DNA of 17,868 bases. Origin: an uncultured beta proteobacterium (GTDB lineage: Bacteria > Pseudomonadota > Gammaproteobacteria > Burkholderiales > Rhodocyclaceae). The stretch covers positions 1 through 17,868 of the forward strand of contig CAIXAY010000199.1 in assembly GCA_903917505.1 (NCBI GenBank). Reading direction: 5' to 3'. A model generated the notes under the pieces. The model did not search any database and was not told the origin of the DNA. It was given only the letters and a program-made list of their open reading frames with translations. Made by a program: the position numbers and the translations under genes. Shown here in pieces: positions 1-11,207 of the stretch (positions within the stretch are counted from its first letter, which is position 1; each line of letters begins with the position of its first letter).

Positions 1-55
1 AAAGAAACGGCAGGAGCAGCAACAGGGCGGCAGGCGCACAGCGGGAAAAATTCAC
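1..55 (-). CDS. 5' end of an exported protein (partial, cut by window edge)
   Basis: Downstream of pyrC on the same strand, a GTG codon (bases 55-53 read on the minus strand) opens a frame that runs off the left edge. It encodes Asn-Phe-Ser-Arg-Cys-Ala-Pro-Ala-Ala followed by a run of leucines, which looks like the n- and h-regions of a signal peptide or a first membrane helix. A GGGGG tract five bases upstream of the GTG is a good ribosome-binding site. The start lies in the 10-bp palindrome TTCACGTGAA. The gap to pyrC is only 26 bases, so co-transcription is likely. Only 18 codons are visible, so the product cannot be named; the call rests on the Shine-Dalgarno and the hydrophobic run. Confidence 0.45.
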   Translation of the reverse strand, partial: MNFSRCAPAALLLLLPFL

Positions 56-81
56 GTGAACCCCCAATCAGAAAACATTAA

Positions 82-1116
82 TCAAGCAATGAGTTTCCAT
101 TGCATCGGTTCGCCGGCGCGCAGCGGCACGAGCGTATCGCCGTCAGCATAGGCAATTTCGCCCGGCATGGTCCAGTCCTGCCTGGCCAGCGTCAGCCTGC
201 CGGTGTTGCGCGGCAGGCCATAAAAATCGGCGCCGTTGAAGCTGGCGAAAGCTTCCAGATGCTCGAGCGCGCCGGCCGCGGCGAACGCCTCGGCATAAAG
301 CTCGAGCGCGGCGAAAGCGGTGTAGCAACCGGCGCAGGCGCAGGCCGCTTCCTTGCCGGCGCGCGCATGTGGCGCCGAATCGGTGCCGAGGAAGAACTTG
401 CCGCTGCCCGAAGTCGCCGCCGCGACGAGCGCCTGGCGATGCACTTCGCGCTTCAGCACCGGCAGGCAGTAATAGTGCGGACGCAGGCCGCCGGAGAACA
501 AGGCGTTGCGATTGTAAAGCAGGTGATGCGCAGTGATCGTCGCCGCGACGTTCGCGCCGGCCGCCGCGACGAAGGCCGCGCCGTCCTGCGTGGTGACATG
601 CTCGAGCACCACGCGCAAAGCCGGGTGCCGCGCCAGCAGGGGCCGCAGCACGCGGTCGATGAAGACCTTCTCGCGATCGAACAGGTCGATCGCCGGATCG
701 CTGACTTCGCCATGCACGAGCAGCGGCAGGCCGAGCTTCTCCATTTCGGCGAGCGCCGCGTCGCATTTGCCGAGATCGGTCACGCCGGCGTCCGAATTGG
801 TCGTCGCGCCGGCCGGATAGAGTTTCACGGCCTTGACGAAATCGCTCTCCGCCGCGCGGCGTATCTCTTCAGCCGGCGTGTTGTCGGTGAGATAAAGCGT
901 CATCAGCGGCTCGAATTGCATGCCCGCCGGCAGTGCAGCGAGGATGCGCCGGCGATATTCGCCGGCCGCGGCGACCGTGGTCACCGGCGGGCGCAGATTG
1001 GGCATGATGATGGCACGTGCGAACTGGCGCGCGCTGTGCGGCAGCACCGCCGCGAGCGCGGCGCCGTCGCGCAGGTGCAGATGCCAGTCGTCGGGACGGG
1101 AAATTGTGATTTGCAT
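82..1116 (-). CDS. pyrC: dihydroorotase, PyrC type (class II)
   Basis: PyrC cyclises N-carbamoyl-aspartate to dihydroorotate, the third step of pyrimidine synthesis, in the cytoplasm. The 344-residue product has the usual length for the E. coli-type enzyme. Visible metal-site residues are His12 and His14 (DWHLHLRDG), the lysine to be carboxylated at Lys98 ([13 protein letters not shown]), His135 (LVHGE), His173 (LEHVTT) and the catalytic Asp246 (GTDSAPH). The ATG gives the family N-terminus [19 protein letters not shown] hexamer on the minus strand at 1149-1144 could be a -10 element, but I found no matching -35. The secreted hydrolase gene ends 97 bases upstream on the same strand, so read-through is possible. 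Confidence 0.96.
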   Translation of the reverse strand: MQITISRPDDWHLHLRDGAALAAVLPHSARQFARAIIMPNLRPPVTTVAAAGEYRRRILAALPAGMQFEPLMTLYLTDNTPAEEIRRAAESDFVKAVKLYPAGATTNSDAGVTDLGKCDAALAEMEKLGLPLLVHGEVSDPAIDLFDREKVFIDRVLRPLLARHPALRVVLEHVTTQDGAAFVAAAGANVAATITAHHLLYNRNALFSGGLRPHYYCLPVLKREVHRQALVAAATSGSGKFFLGTDSAPHARAGKEAACACAGCYTAFAALELYAEAFAAAGALEHLEAFASFNGADFYGLPRNTGRLTLARQDWTMPGEIAYADGDTLVPLRAGEPMQWKLIA

Positions 1117-1213
1117 TACTGGTCTTCGGAATTGGATACGCGAATTCTAGATGAATTGTTCGTGCCTGCGATGAAAAGCGTGCGGGCCGCGTCTACGCTG
1201 ATGGTCATCGGGC

Positions 1214-2047
1214 CTACTCGACTTCTTTCGCATACGGCCGGCCAAGCATCCAGTTCACGATCGCCTCGACGGTGACTTCTTCCTTGCCGTAATAGCCGTG
1301 CGCCGCGAACGGTTCGCACGGGCCGGCGACCGCGTCCTTGCCGCCATGCACCGAGATCAACGGGTATTTTTCCGACAAGGCTTTGGCCCGGTAGTAGGGC
1401 GTGACGCGACAGGCGTCGTCGACATGGTGCACGAAAAGCAGGGGCACCTTGATTTTCTCGAAGTCGAAGACGGCGAGTCCCGTGCCTTCGCGCGCTGCAT
1501 TGAACAGCGATGAGGTCAGCACGACGCCGGCCAGCCGCGCTGCGAGCGCGGCGCCGGCGTAGCCCGCCGACACCGTGCCGCGACTGGTGCCGACCAGGAA
1601 TAGCGGCTTGCCCGGAAACTGCTTTTGCAGGTCGTCGGCGACCAGCGCCACATCGGCGATATGCCGCTCGCTCATGCGGTAGGCGGCGGACATGCCACTG
1701 CGCATTTCGCTTGGGGTATCGATGACCGCCACCGGCACGCCGCGGGCGACGAACAGCGCGCGCGTGCGCACGAGGAAATTGCTGCCCGGTTGCGGGATGC
1801 CGTGTTCAAGGAGGCCCACCGCGCCCGCGCCGCCGCTGAAAAGAATGGCCACCGCGGCGACCTCGCGGTTCGCCTCGGGCAGGTCGGCATCGAGCAGGTA
1901 GGGAATGGTCCCGCCGCCGGGGCTCGACAATTGCCGGATCTCTTCGGCATTGGCGCTGGCGGCCAGCAGCAGCGTCGCCGCCAGCATGGCCTGTGCGAAC
2001 CGGCGAGGCAGCGTCCCGGGCTGGAGGCAGGCGATGCGCATGTTCAT
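1214..2047 (-). CDS. secreted alpha/beta hydrolase
   Basis: The 277-residue product has an N-terminal signal peptide: arginines at 15-16, a hydrophobic run at about 20-32, and a likely cleavage after Ala-Asn-Ala34. The rest is alpha/beta-hydrolase-like. The nucleophile elbow GTSRGT places the serine at 155; Asp210/Asp211 (HHVDDA) are acid candidates and His250 (AAHGYYG) the catalytic histidine. A Gly-rich oxyanion segment lies at 71-74. The start was chosen because its ATG overlaps the rsmI stop (ATGA), which implies translational coupling; the open frame extends further upstream only as a shadow inside rsmI. The substrate is unknown; a periplasmic esterase or peptidase is possible. The link to RsmI is positional only. 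Confidence 0.82.
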   Translation of the reverse strand: MNMRIACLQPGTLPRRFAQAMLAATLLLAASANAEEIRQLSSPGGGTIPYLLDADLPEANREVAAVAILFSGGAGAVGLLEHGIPQPGSNFLVRTRALFVARGVPVAVIDTPSEMRSGMSAAYRMSERHIADVALVADDLQKQFPGKPLFLVGTSRGTVSAGYAGAALAARLAGVVLTSSLFNAAREGTGLAVFDFEKIKVPLLFVHHVDDACRVTPYYRAKALSEKYPLISVHGGKDAVAGPCEPFAAHGYYGKEEVTVEAIVNWMLGRPYAKEVE

Positions 2048-2904
2048 TCGCTTGCCGGTTGCTGATCCTGCTTGATCTTCAGCGCCAGGTCGTACATCAC
2101 ATTCCTCGATGCCCCGCTGATGCCATGCGCGAGTTTCGCCGCCTGCTTGACCGGCAGGCCTTCGGCGAGCAGCAGCCTGAGCACGCGCTCGCCGTCGCCG
2201 TCGTCGGCAAGCGCCGTCGGCGCCGAAACGAGCAGGACGAATTCGCCGCGCTGGCGGTTGCTGTCGGCGGCGAGCCAAGCGTGCGCCTCGCTGAGCGGAC
2301 AGCTGTGGATGGTCTCGAAGATCTTGGTCAATTCACGCGCGATGACCAGCGTGCGCTCGCCGCCAAAGGCTTCGGCCAGCGCCGCGACGGTCTCGAGGAT
2401 GCGGTGCGGCGCTTCGTAGAAGGCGAGCGCAAAAGGCAAGGCGGCCACGTCGCGCAAGGCGTCCTGGCGCTGCTTGGGCTTGGCCGGCAGGAAACCGTAG
2501 AACAGGAAATGCGCATCGGCAAGGCCCGATGCCGACAATGCGGTGACGGCCGCGCAGGCGCCGGGCAAGGGCACGACGCGATAACCGGCGGCGCGCACCC
2601 GCGCCACCAGCCGCGCGCCCGGGTCGGAAACGGCCGGCGTGCCGGCGTCGGAAATGAAGGCCACCGATTGGCCGCCGGCGAGCCGGGCGATGATCTGCTC
2701 GGCCGCCGCCTCCTCGTTGTGCTCGTGCGCGGCCAAGAGGCGCGCCGTGCAGCCGAAATGCTTGAGCAGCGGCGCGCTGTGCCGCGTATCCTCGGCGGCC
2801 ACCCAGGGCACCGCGCGCAGCACCTCGATAGCCCGCTGCGTCATGTCGCCGAGGTTTCCGATCGGGGTCGGCACTACATATAATACGGACAAGTCTTCTG
2901 TCAT
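2044..2904 (-). CDS. rsmI: 16S rRNA (cytidine1402-2'-O)-methyltransferase RsmI
   Basis: RsmI uses S-adenosylmethionine to methylate the ribose of C1402 in the decoding centre of 16S rRNA. The 286-residue length matches E. coli RsmI (YraL). Family motifs are in order: LYVVPTPIGNLGD (residues 8-20), AAEDTRHS (37-43), the glycine-rich SAM site FISDAGTPAVSDPG (83-96), LPGACAAVTALSASG, and FYGFLP. The start at 2904 gives the conserved N-terminus; longer in-frame extension upstream would run through the divergent yraN gene. Codons 7-10 are GTA TTA TAT GTA, unusually AT-rich for this genome, and on the opposite strand they form a TATAAT. The stop overlaps the start of the secreted hydrolase gene. 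Confidence 0.96.
   Translation of the reverse strand: MTEDLSVLYVVPTPIGNLGDMTQRAIEVLRAVPWVAAEDTRHSAPLLKHFGCTARLLAAHEHNEEAAAEQIIARLAGGQSVAFISDAGTPAVSDPGARLVARVRAAGYRVVPLPGACAAVTALSASGLADAHFLFYGFLPAKPKQRQDALRDVAALPFALAFYEAPHRILETVAALAEAFGGERTLVIARELTKIFETIHSCPLSEAHAWLAADSNRQRGEFVLLVSAPTALADDGDGERVLRLLLAEGLPVKQAAKLAHGISGASRNVMYDLALKIKQDQQPASE
2879..2884 (+). promoter_or_regulatory. candidate -10 box (TATAAT) for the yraN operon
   Basis: A perfect TATAAT lies inside the 5' end of rsmI on the plus strand, 36 bases before the first yraN ATG. At 17-base spacing the upstream hexamer is TTCCGA (2856-2861), three of six matches to TTGACA. The rsmI codons overlapping it are atypically AT-rich. The -10 is seen in the sequence; promoter function is inferred. 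Confidence 0.45.
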
Positions 2905-2920
2905 AGGCGCCACGAATTTG

Positions 2921-3316
2921 ATGAGCGAGAAATCGATGAGCGGCAACGATACCACGAGCGCCTCAACGCAAGCGATCGGCAAGCGCGCCGAGGATCTCGC
3001 CGCGCGCTTTCTCGAGCAGCGCGGCCTGCGCGTGCTGGCGCGCAATTTCCGCTGCCGCGGCGGCGAAATCGACCTCGTCTGCCGCGACGGAAAATCGCTG
3101 GTCTTCGTCGAGGTGCGCCTGCGCCGCAATGCCGCTTACGGCGGCGCCGCCGCCAGCATCACCGCGCGCAAGCAGCAGCGCATCGTCCTGGCGGCGCGCC
3201 ACTATCTCGCGGCACACGCCGGCGCCGATGCCGACTGCCGCTTCGACTGCGTGCTGCTCGGCAGCGACGATGCCAATGCCATCGAATGGGAACGCGATGC
3301 GTTTGCGGAAAGCTAA
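2921..3316 (+). CDS. yraN: YraN / UPF0102 family nuclease-fold protein
   Basis: YraN proteins have a small restriction-endonuclease-like fold, predicted to act on DNA; their role is not settled. The 131-residue product shows the family pattern: GKRAEDLAARFLEQRG near the N-terminus, then GGEIDLVCRDG and LVFVEVRLRRNAAYGG. The usual catalytic-site lysine of VEVK is arginine here (VEVR). Two in-frame ATGs compete, at 2921 and 2936, each in a repeated GATGAGCG context 15 bases apart; the second has the slightly better purine tract. The position next to rsmI and before the SIS isomerase and dolP matches E. coli rsmI-lpoA-yraN-diaA-dolP, except that lpoA is missing. The 3' end overlaps the HIRAN gene by 20 bases. 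Confidence 0.9.
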   Translation: MSEKSMSGNDTTSASTQAIGKRAEDLAARFLEQRGLRVLARNFRCRGGEIDLVCRDGKSLVFVEVRLRRNAAYGGAAASITARKQQRIVLAARHYLAAHAGADADCRFDCVLLGSDDANAIEWERDAFAES

Positions 3317-3680
3317 ACAGATCGCCCTCTTCCTGGCCGGTCTGGGCGCCGTGCAGCTCGCCGCTGCGGAATCGGTGAAAGTGCTGGTGCAGAGTTCGCC
3401 GCTGGCCGGCAGCCAGTATTACGCCGCTGCCAAGGTATGGAAGGACATCCGCATCGGCGACCGCCTGACGCTGACGCGCGAACCGGACAACCGCCACGAC
3501 CGCAACGCGGTGCGCGTCGATTGGCAGGGCCAGCAGATCGGCTACGTGCCGCGCGCCGAAAACGGCGCGGTGGCGCGTGCGCTCGACGCCGGCGAGAAGC
3601 TCGAAGCGCGCGTTTCGAAGCGACATGACGATCCCGACCCGTGGCGGCGGATCGAGTTTGAAGTCTATTTGATCCTCTGA
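3297..3680 (+). CDS. exported HIRAN-domain protein
   Basis: The 127-residue product begins with a signal peptide: basic residues 2-7, a hydrophobic core at about 9-22, and a likely cleavage after Ala24 (LAAA-ES). Residues 27-125 form a single HIRAN domain with its hallmarks: SPLAGSQYY (34-42), GDRLTLTREPDNRHDRNAVRV (54-74, with the conserved Arg, Asp and Asn residues), IGYVPR (81-86) and a following helix NGAVARALDAG. HIRAN domains of eukaryotic HLTF/Rad5 bind 3' single-stranded DNA ends; bacterial single-domain forms have no settled role. The ATG at 3297 overlaps the yraN 3' end by 20 bases, so translation is probably coupled. Secretion of a DNA-end-binding fold is odd. Both domain call and signal peptide are by eye. 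Confidence 0.85.
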   Translation: MRLRKAKQIALFLAGLGAVQLAAAESVKVLVQSSPLAGSQYYAAAKVWKDIRIGDRLTLTREPDNRHDRNAVRVDWQGQQIGYVPRAENGAVARALDAGEKLEARVSKRHDDPDPWRRIEFEVYLIL

Positions 3681-3691
3681 TGGTAGACTGA

Positions 3692-4949
<1,258 letters not shown>

Positions 4950-4953
<4 letters not shown>

Positions 4954-5486
4954 CCGACGCATCGAGCCAGCCGCTCGGCGGAGGCGGGCGCGCCTTGGCC
5001 GCGGCTGACGCGCCCGGCTTCGAAGCCAAGATCGTCGCGCCCGGCGAACTCGCCGGACGGCTCGCCGGCTTGCCGCGGCCGCTGGTGTTCACCAACGGCT
5101 GCTTCGACATCGTGCATCGCGGCCATGTCACCCTGCTGGCGCAGGCGCGCGCCTTGGGCGCGGCGCTCGTCGTCGCGCTCAATACCGATGCCTCGGTGAA
5201 AAGGCTCGGCAAGGGCGGCGAGCGGCCGGTCAATGCGCTGGCCGACCGGCTGGCGGTGATCGCCGCGCTCGAATGCGTGTCGCTCGTCACCTGGTTCGAC
5301 GAAGACACGCCGCTGTCGCGCATTCTCGACTGCCGGCCCGAGGTCCTGGTCAAGGGCGGCGACTGGCCGGTCGAAAAAATCGTCGGCAACCGCGAAGTGT
5401 CCGGTTGGGGCGGCCGCGTCGTCTCGATTCCCTTCATTCACCAGCAATCGACGACGGCGCTGCTCGACAAGATCCGGCGTCTGTAA
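4950..5486 (+). CDS. hldC: D-glycero-beta-D-manno-heptose 1-phosphate adenylyltransferase (RfaE2/HldC)
   Basis: The enzyme transfers AMP from ATP to heptose 1-phosphate, making ADP-heptose for the LPS inner core. E. coli has this activity as the C-terminal domain of HldE; here it is a separate 178-residue protein. Nucleotidyltransferase hallmarks are visible: VFTNGCFDIVHRGH (46-59, with the HxGH site HRGH at 56-59), LNTDASVKRLGKGGERPVN (78-96) and LVKGGDW (133-139). The first ~25 residues are a low-complexity extension before the conserved core. The start codon is GTG and overlaps the dolP stop as GTGA. No separate kinase (hldA) is in the window, so it should be elsewhere. Context with gmhA supports the pathway call. 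Confidence 0.9.
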
Positions 5487-5641
5487 ATCGCCGCTGCCTT
5501 TCGTCCGTGGCGCGGTTTGACAAGCGCTTTCCGCTGGTTTTCCGCAGCGAGCAAGGCAGAGCGCGAACGCGCAATGCGGTCTTCCTCGCATGATCGTTTT
5601 TGCGGTAAAGTCGCCGCATTCGAAACGGGGGCGGGGTCGCC

Positions 5642-5995
5642 ATGCAAAAAATCCTGATCATTATTCACGCGGCGCCTTACGGCAGCGAGCGCTGCCTGTC
5701 CGCGCTGCGCCTGGCAACGGCCTTGACGGGCCGGGACGATAGACCCGAAGTCAGCCTGTTCCTGATGTCGGATGCGACGGTGCTCGGCTTGCCGGATCAG
5801 GTCGACGGCGCGGGAAACGGGCTCCAGGGCATGGTCGAGCACCTGGTCGGCGAAGCGGTGGCGATCAAGGTCTGCCGCACCTGCGCGCTGGCGCGAGGCA
5901 TTGCGAAGCTGCCGCTGATTCCGGGTGTCACGATAGGAACCCTGCACGAACTCGCCGAGGCCACGGTCGAGGTCGATAAAGTCATCACCTTCTGA
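5642..5995 (+). CDS. DsrE-family protein (YchN-like small sulfur-relay fold)
   Basis: The 117-residue product matches the DsrE/YchN-like pattern: an N-terminal strand MQKILIIIHAAPYGSER (1-17), FLMSDATVLGL (40-50), a Cys-x-x-Cys motif with Cys78 and Cys81 (VCRTCALARG), and an ending EVDKVITF. Proteins of this fold include sulfur-transfer partners in dissimilatory sulfur oxidation and tRNA thiolation, but many members are uncharacterised. No dsr or tus partner gene is nearby, so a sulfur-relay role is only suggested by the cysteines. A purine-rich GGGGGCGGGG lies just before the ATG. It stands alone, 155 bases after hldC, and is convergent with lysR. The gap after hldC shows no clear terminator. 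Confidence 0.8.
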   Translation: MQKILIIIHAAPYGSERCLSALRLATALTGRDDRPEVSLFLMSDATVLGLPDQVDGAGNGLQGMVEHLVGEAVAIKVCRTCALARGIAKLPLIPGVTIGTLHELAEATVEVDKVITF

Positions 5996-6065
5996 AGGCC
6001 TTCCGTTCAAGGTCCGCTTTGCGCGAGTGATCCTCCGGCACAGGCCTTGCGCGCCTCGCACGATC

Positions 6066-6994
<929 letters not shown>

Positions 6995-7061
6995 GCGACT
7001 AATCACGGTTGGGCGCAGCCGCTACAGTAGACCCCGTCAACCAACCTTGAGGACTTTGACC

Positions 7062-8117
7062 ATGAGCATGAATGTGCTGGGCTACGCCGCCCACTCGCCG
7101 ACCGACGCGCTCACCGCGTATCGCTTCGAGCGCCGCGCGCCGCGCCCCGACGACGTCGTCATCGAGATTCTCTACTGCGGCGTCTGCCACTCGGATTTGC
7201 ATAACGTGCGCAACGACTGAGGCAATGGCAAATACCCGGTGGTCCCCGGCCACGAAATCATCGGCCGGGTCAGCGCCGTCGGCGCCGCGGTGACGCGCTT
7301 CAAGGCCGGCAATCACGTCGGCGTCGGCTGCATGGTGGACTCCTGCCAGGACTGCTCGCCCTGCCAGCACGGGCACGAACAGTATTGCAAGAACCTCGCG
7401 ACCTACACCTACAACGGCATCGACCGCCGCGACGGCACGCGGACCTTCGGCGGCTACTCGCAGCGCATCGTCGTCTCCGACAAGTTCGTGCTCAGGATCC
7501 CGGCCGGCCTCGCCCTCGACGGCGCGGCGCCGCTGCTGTGTGCCGGCATCACCACCTGGTCGCCGCTGCACCATTGGCAGGTCGGGCGCGGCAGCAAGGT
7601 GGCGATCGTCGGCCTCGGCGGTCTCGGGCACATGGGCATCAAGCTGGCGAAAGCGCTCGGCGCCGAGGTCACGCTGTTCACGCGCTCGCCGGACAAGGCG
7701 CAGGAAGCCATGCGGCTCGGCGCCGGGCGCATCGTGCTATCCACTGACGAAGCGCAGATGAAAGCCGTGACGAACCGCTTCGACCTGATCATCGACACCG
7801 TTCCCTACAGCCACGACCTCAATCCCTATATGCCGACGCTGGCGATCGGCGGCACCCTGGTGCTGGTCGGCTATCTCGGCGGCCTCGAGCCGGCGCTCAA
7901 CACCGTGCCGCTGATCATGGGGCGCAAGGCGGTCGCCGGTTCGCTGATCGGCGGCATCGCCGAGACGCAGGAGATGCTCGACTTCTGCGGCGAGCACGGG
8001 ATCACTTCCGACATCGAGGTGATCCGCATGGACGAGATCAACACGGCCTATGAACGACTGCTGAAGAGCGATGTAAAGTATCGTTTCGTCATTGACATGG
8101 CGACGCTCAAGGGCTGA
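7062..8117 (+). pseudogene. zinc-dependent alcohol dehydrogenase (YahK/cinnamyl-alcohol type) with in-frame stop
   Basis: Read through one stop, this is a full 351-residue medium-chain zinc dehydrogenase that would reduce or oxidise aldehydes/alcohols with NADP(H). The catalytic-zinc motif CGVCHSD is at 39-45, PVVPGHE at 58-64, four structural-zinc cysteines lie in the segment from Cys88, and the Rossmann motif GLGGLG follows. Codon 53 (7218-7220) is TGA where this family normally has Trp (ARNDWG pattern), so a single TGG-to-TGA change explains it. The frame is otherwise intact, with a GAGGA Shine-Dalgarno before the ATG. A GTG at 7239 could restart translation, but the product would lack the catalytic Cys39. 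A recent nonsense mutation, a sequencing error or readthrough are all possible. It faces lysR and heads the cluster. Confidence 0.85.
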
Positions 8118-8142
8118 GCCCAATGTTCAGGAGGAAACAACA

Positions 8143-8580
8143 ATGAAAGCACTCGCCGCGGCAGTGATGTCGCTCGCCCTGCTCGACCCGGCCGGCGCCC
8201 AGACCGATGCTGCCGCTGCCGCGCAGGCTTCGACGGGCAAGCCGGCCGAAGCCGCGCAAACCATTAGCATCGCGCGCCGCGGCTCGCAGCCGTCGCGGCA
8301 GGGACCGGCCGAGAACTTCACCGGCGCGGTGCGCGTCGATCCGCTGTTTCAGCCGACCGAACCGGCGCGCGCCTCGGCATCCTACGTCACTTTCGCGCCC
8401 GGCGCGCGCACCGCCTGGCACAGCCACCCGTACGGCCAGACCCTGGTCGTCACCGCCGGCGTCGGCCGCGTTCAGTCCTGGGGCGGCGCGATCGAAGAGA
8501 TCCGGCCCGGCGACGTCGTCAGCATCCCGCCCGGCGTCAAGCACTGGCACGGCGCCGCGCCGCGCCGGACAGCGCGATGA
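8143..8580 (+). CDS. exported cupin, hydroxynitrile-lyase type (N-terminal part of a frameshifted cupin-CMD fusion)
   Basis: The 145-residue frame starts with a signal peptide (cleavage likely after Ala-Gly-Ala19) behind a strong AGGAGG site. A linker leads to a cupin domain at about 58-140. Metal-ligand candidates are His93, His95, Gln99 (WHSHPYGQT) and His134 (KHWHG), the set seen in the intact paralogue at 11999. After Pro140 the frame turns into Arg-Arg-Thr-Ala-Arg and stops, whereas relatives continue as A-M-T-H-L-A. Three tandem GCGCC units sit exactly at the break; with two, the frame would run into the following domain. The final cupin strand is therefore lost, and the present protein is probably unstable unless frames are restored. 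Confidence 0.75.
   Translation: MKALAAAVMSLALLDPAGAQTDAAAAAQASTGKPAEAAQTISIARRGSQPSRQGPAENFTGAVRVDPLFQPTEPARASASYVTFAPGARTAWHSHPYGQTLVVTAGVGRVQSWGGAIEEIRPGDVVSIPPGVKHWHGAAPRRTAR
8552..8566 (+). repeat. (GCGCC)3 pentanucleotide repeat at the cupin frame break
   Basis: Three perfect tandem GCGCC units lie in the codons following KHWHG. With two units the translation is [10 protein letters not shown], collinear with [10 protein letters not shown] in the paralogue at 11999-12415. The third unit adds five bases and shifts the frame. Slipped-strand mispairing is the likely origin. Confidence 0.8.
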
Positions 8581-9002
8581 CGCACCTCGCCGTGCAGGAG
8601 CGCAAGGACGGCCAGACCGCCACCTGGTTCGAGAAAGTCAGCGACGAGCAATACCAGGGCGGCGTTGCCACGGCGCCGGCCAAGGCCGCGGCGCCCTCGC
8701 GCGCGCAGCAGTTGATGGGCGACATCGCGCCCAAGCTCGCCGAACTCACCGACAAGGTGCTGTTCGGCGATGTCTGGGCGCGCCCGGGCCTGTCGCCGCG
8801 CGACCGCAGCCTGGTCACCGTCAGCGCGCTGATCGCCATGAACCGCCCCGAGCAGCTGCGCTCGCACATGGCGCTGGCGCGGCAAAACGGACTCACGCAG
8901 GAGGAACTGGTCGAAGCGCTGACCCATCTGGCGTTCTACGCCGGCTGGCCGAGCGCGATCACTGCGGCCGGCGTCGCCAGGGAAGTTTTCGCCAAGCCCT
9001 GA
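8577..9002 (+). CDS. carboxymuconolactone decarboxylase (CMD) domain protein, detached C-terminal part of the cupin-CMD fusion
   Basis: The 141-residue frame opens with the missing cupin tail ([12 protein letters not shown] to EKVSDEQYQ, residues 1-27), then a linker, then a CMD domain at about 45-138 ([43 protein letters not shown]). It contains no cysteine, so it is PcaC-like rather than an AhpD-type peroxidase. Because it starts with the end of a cupin fold, it was almost certainly one protein with the frame before it, about 284 residues in all. Its ATG overlaps that stop (ATGA), so reinitiation could still make the CMD domain, but without the signal peptide. No separate Shine-Dalgarno is seen. 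The substrate is unknown. Confidence 0.78.
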   Translation: MTHLAVQERKDGQTATWFEKVSDEQYQGGVATAPAKAAAPSRAQQLMGDIAPKLAELTDKVLFGDVWARPGLSPRDRSLVTVSALIAMNRPEQLRSHMALARQNGLTQEELVEALTHLAFYAGWPSAITAAGVAREVFAKP

Positions 9003-9026
9003 AGCTTTATCGGAGACCGGAAACCC

Positions 9027-11151
<2,125 letters not shown>

Positions 11152-11207
11152 GCGATCGGACAGGCTTGTTGCAAACTTTGCCGAACATTTACGGTGAAAG
11201 CTTCGCC

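Noticed and set aside
100..1275. Long plus-strand open frame opposite pyrC (391 codons)
   Set aside because: It is arginine-rich, low-complexity shadow coding caused by high G+C; pyrC on the other strand carries all catalytic motifs.
5517..5545. Perfect TTGACA at 5517-5522 as promoter for the DsrE gene
   Set aside because: The hexamer at 17-base spacing is TTCCGC, a poor -10, and none of the nearby spacings is better.
5994..6003. Palindrome GAAGGCCTTC at the end of the DsrE gene
   Set aside because: It is ten bases with no loop and no T-tract, and partly coding; it is not a credible terminator or operator.
7218..7220. TGA as selenocysteine in the dehydrogenase
   Set aside because: Relatives have Trp, not Cys, at this position, and the catalytic cysteine is elsewhere (Cys39); no selenocysteine hairpin was evident just downstream.
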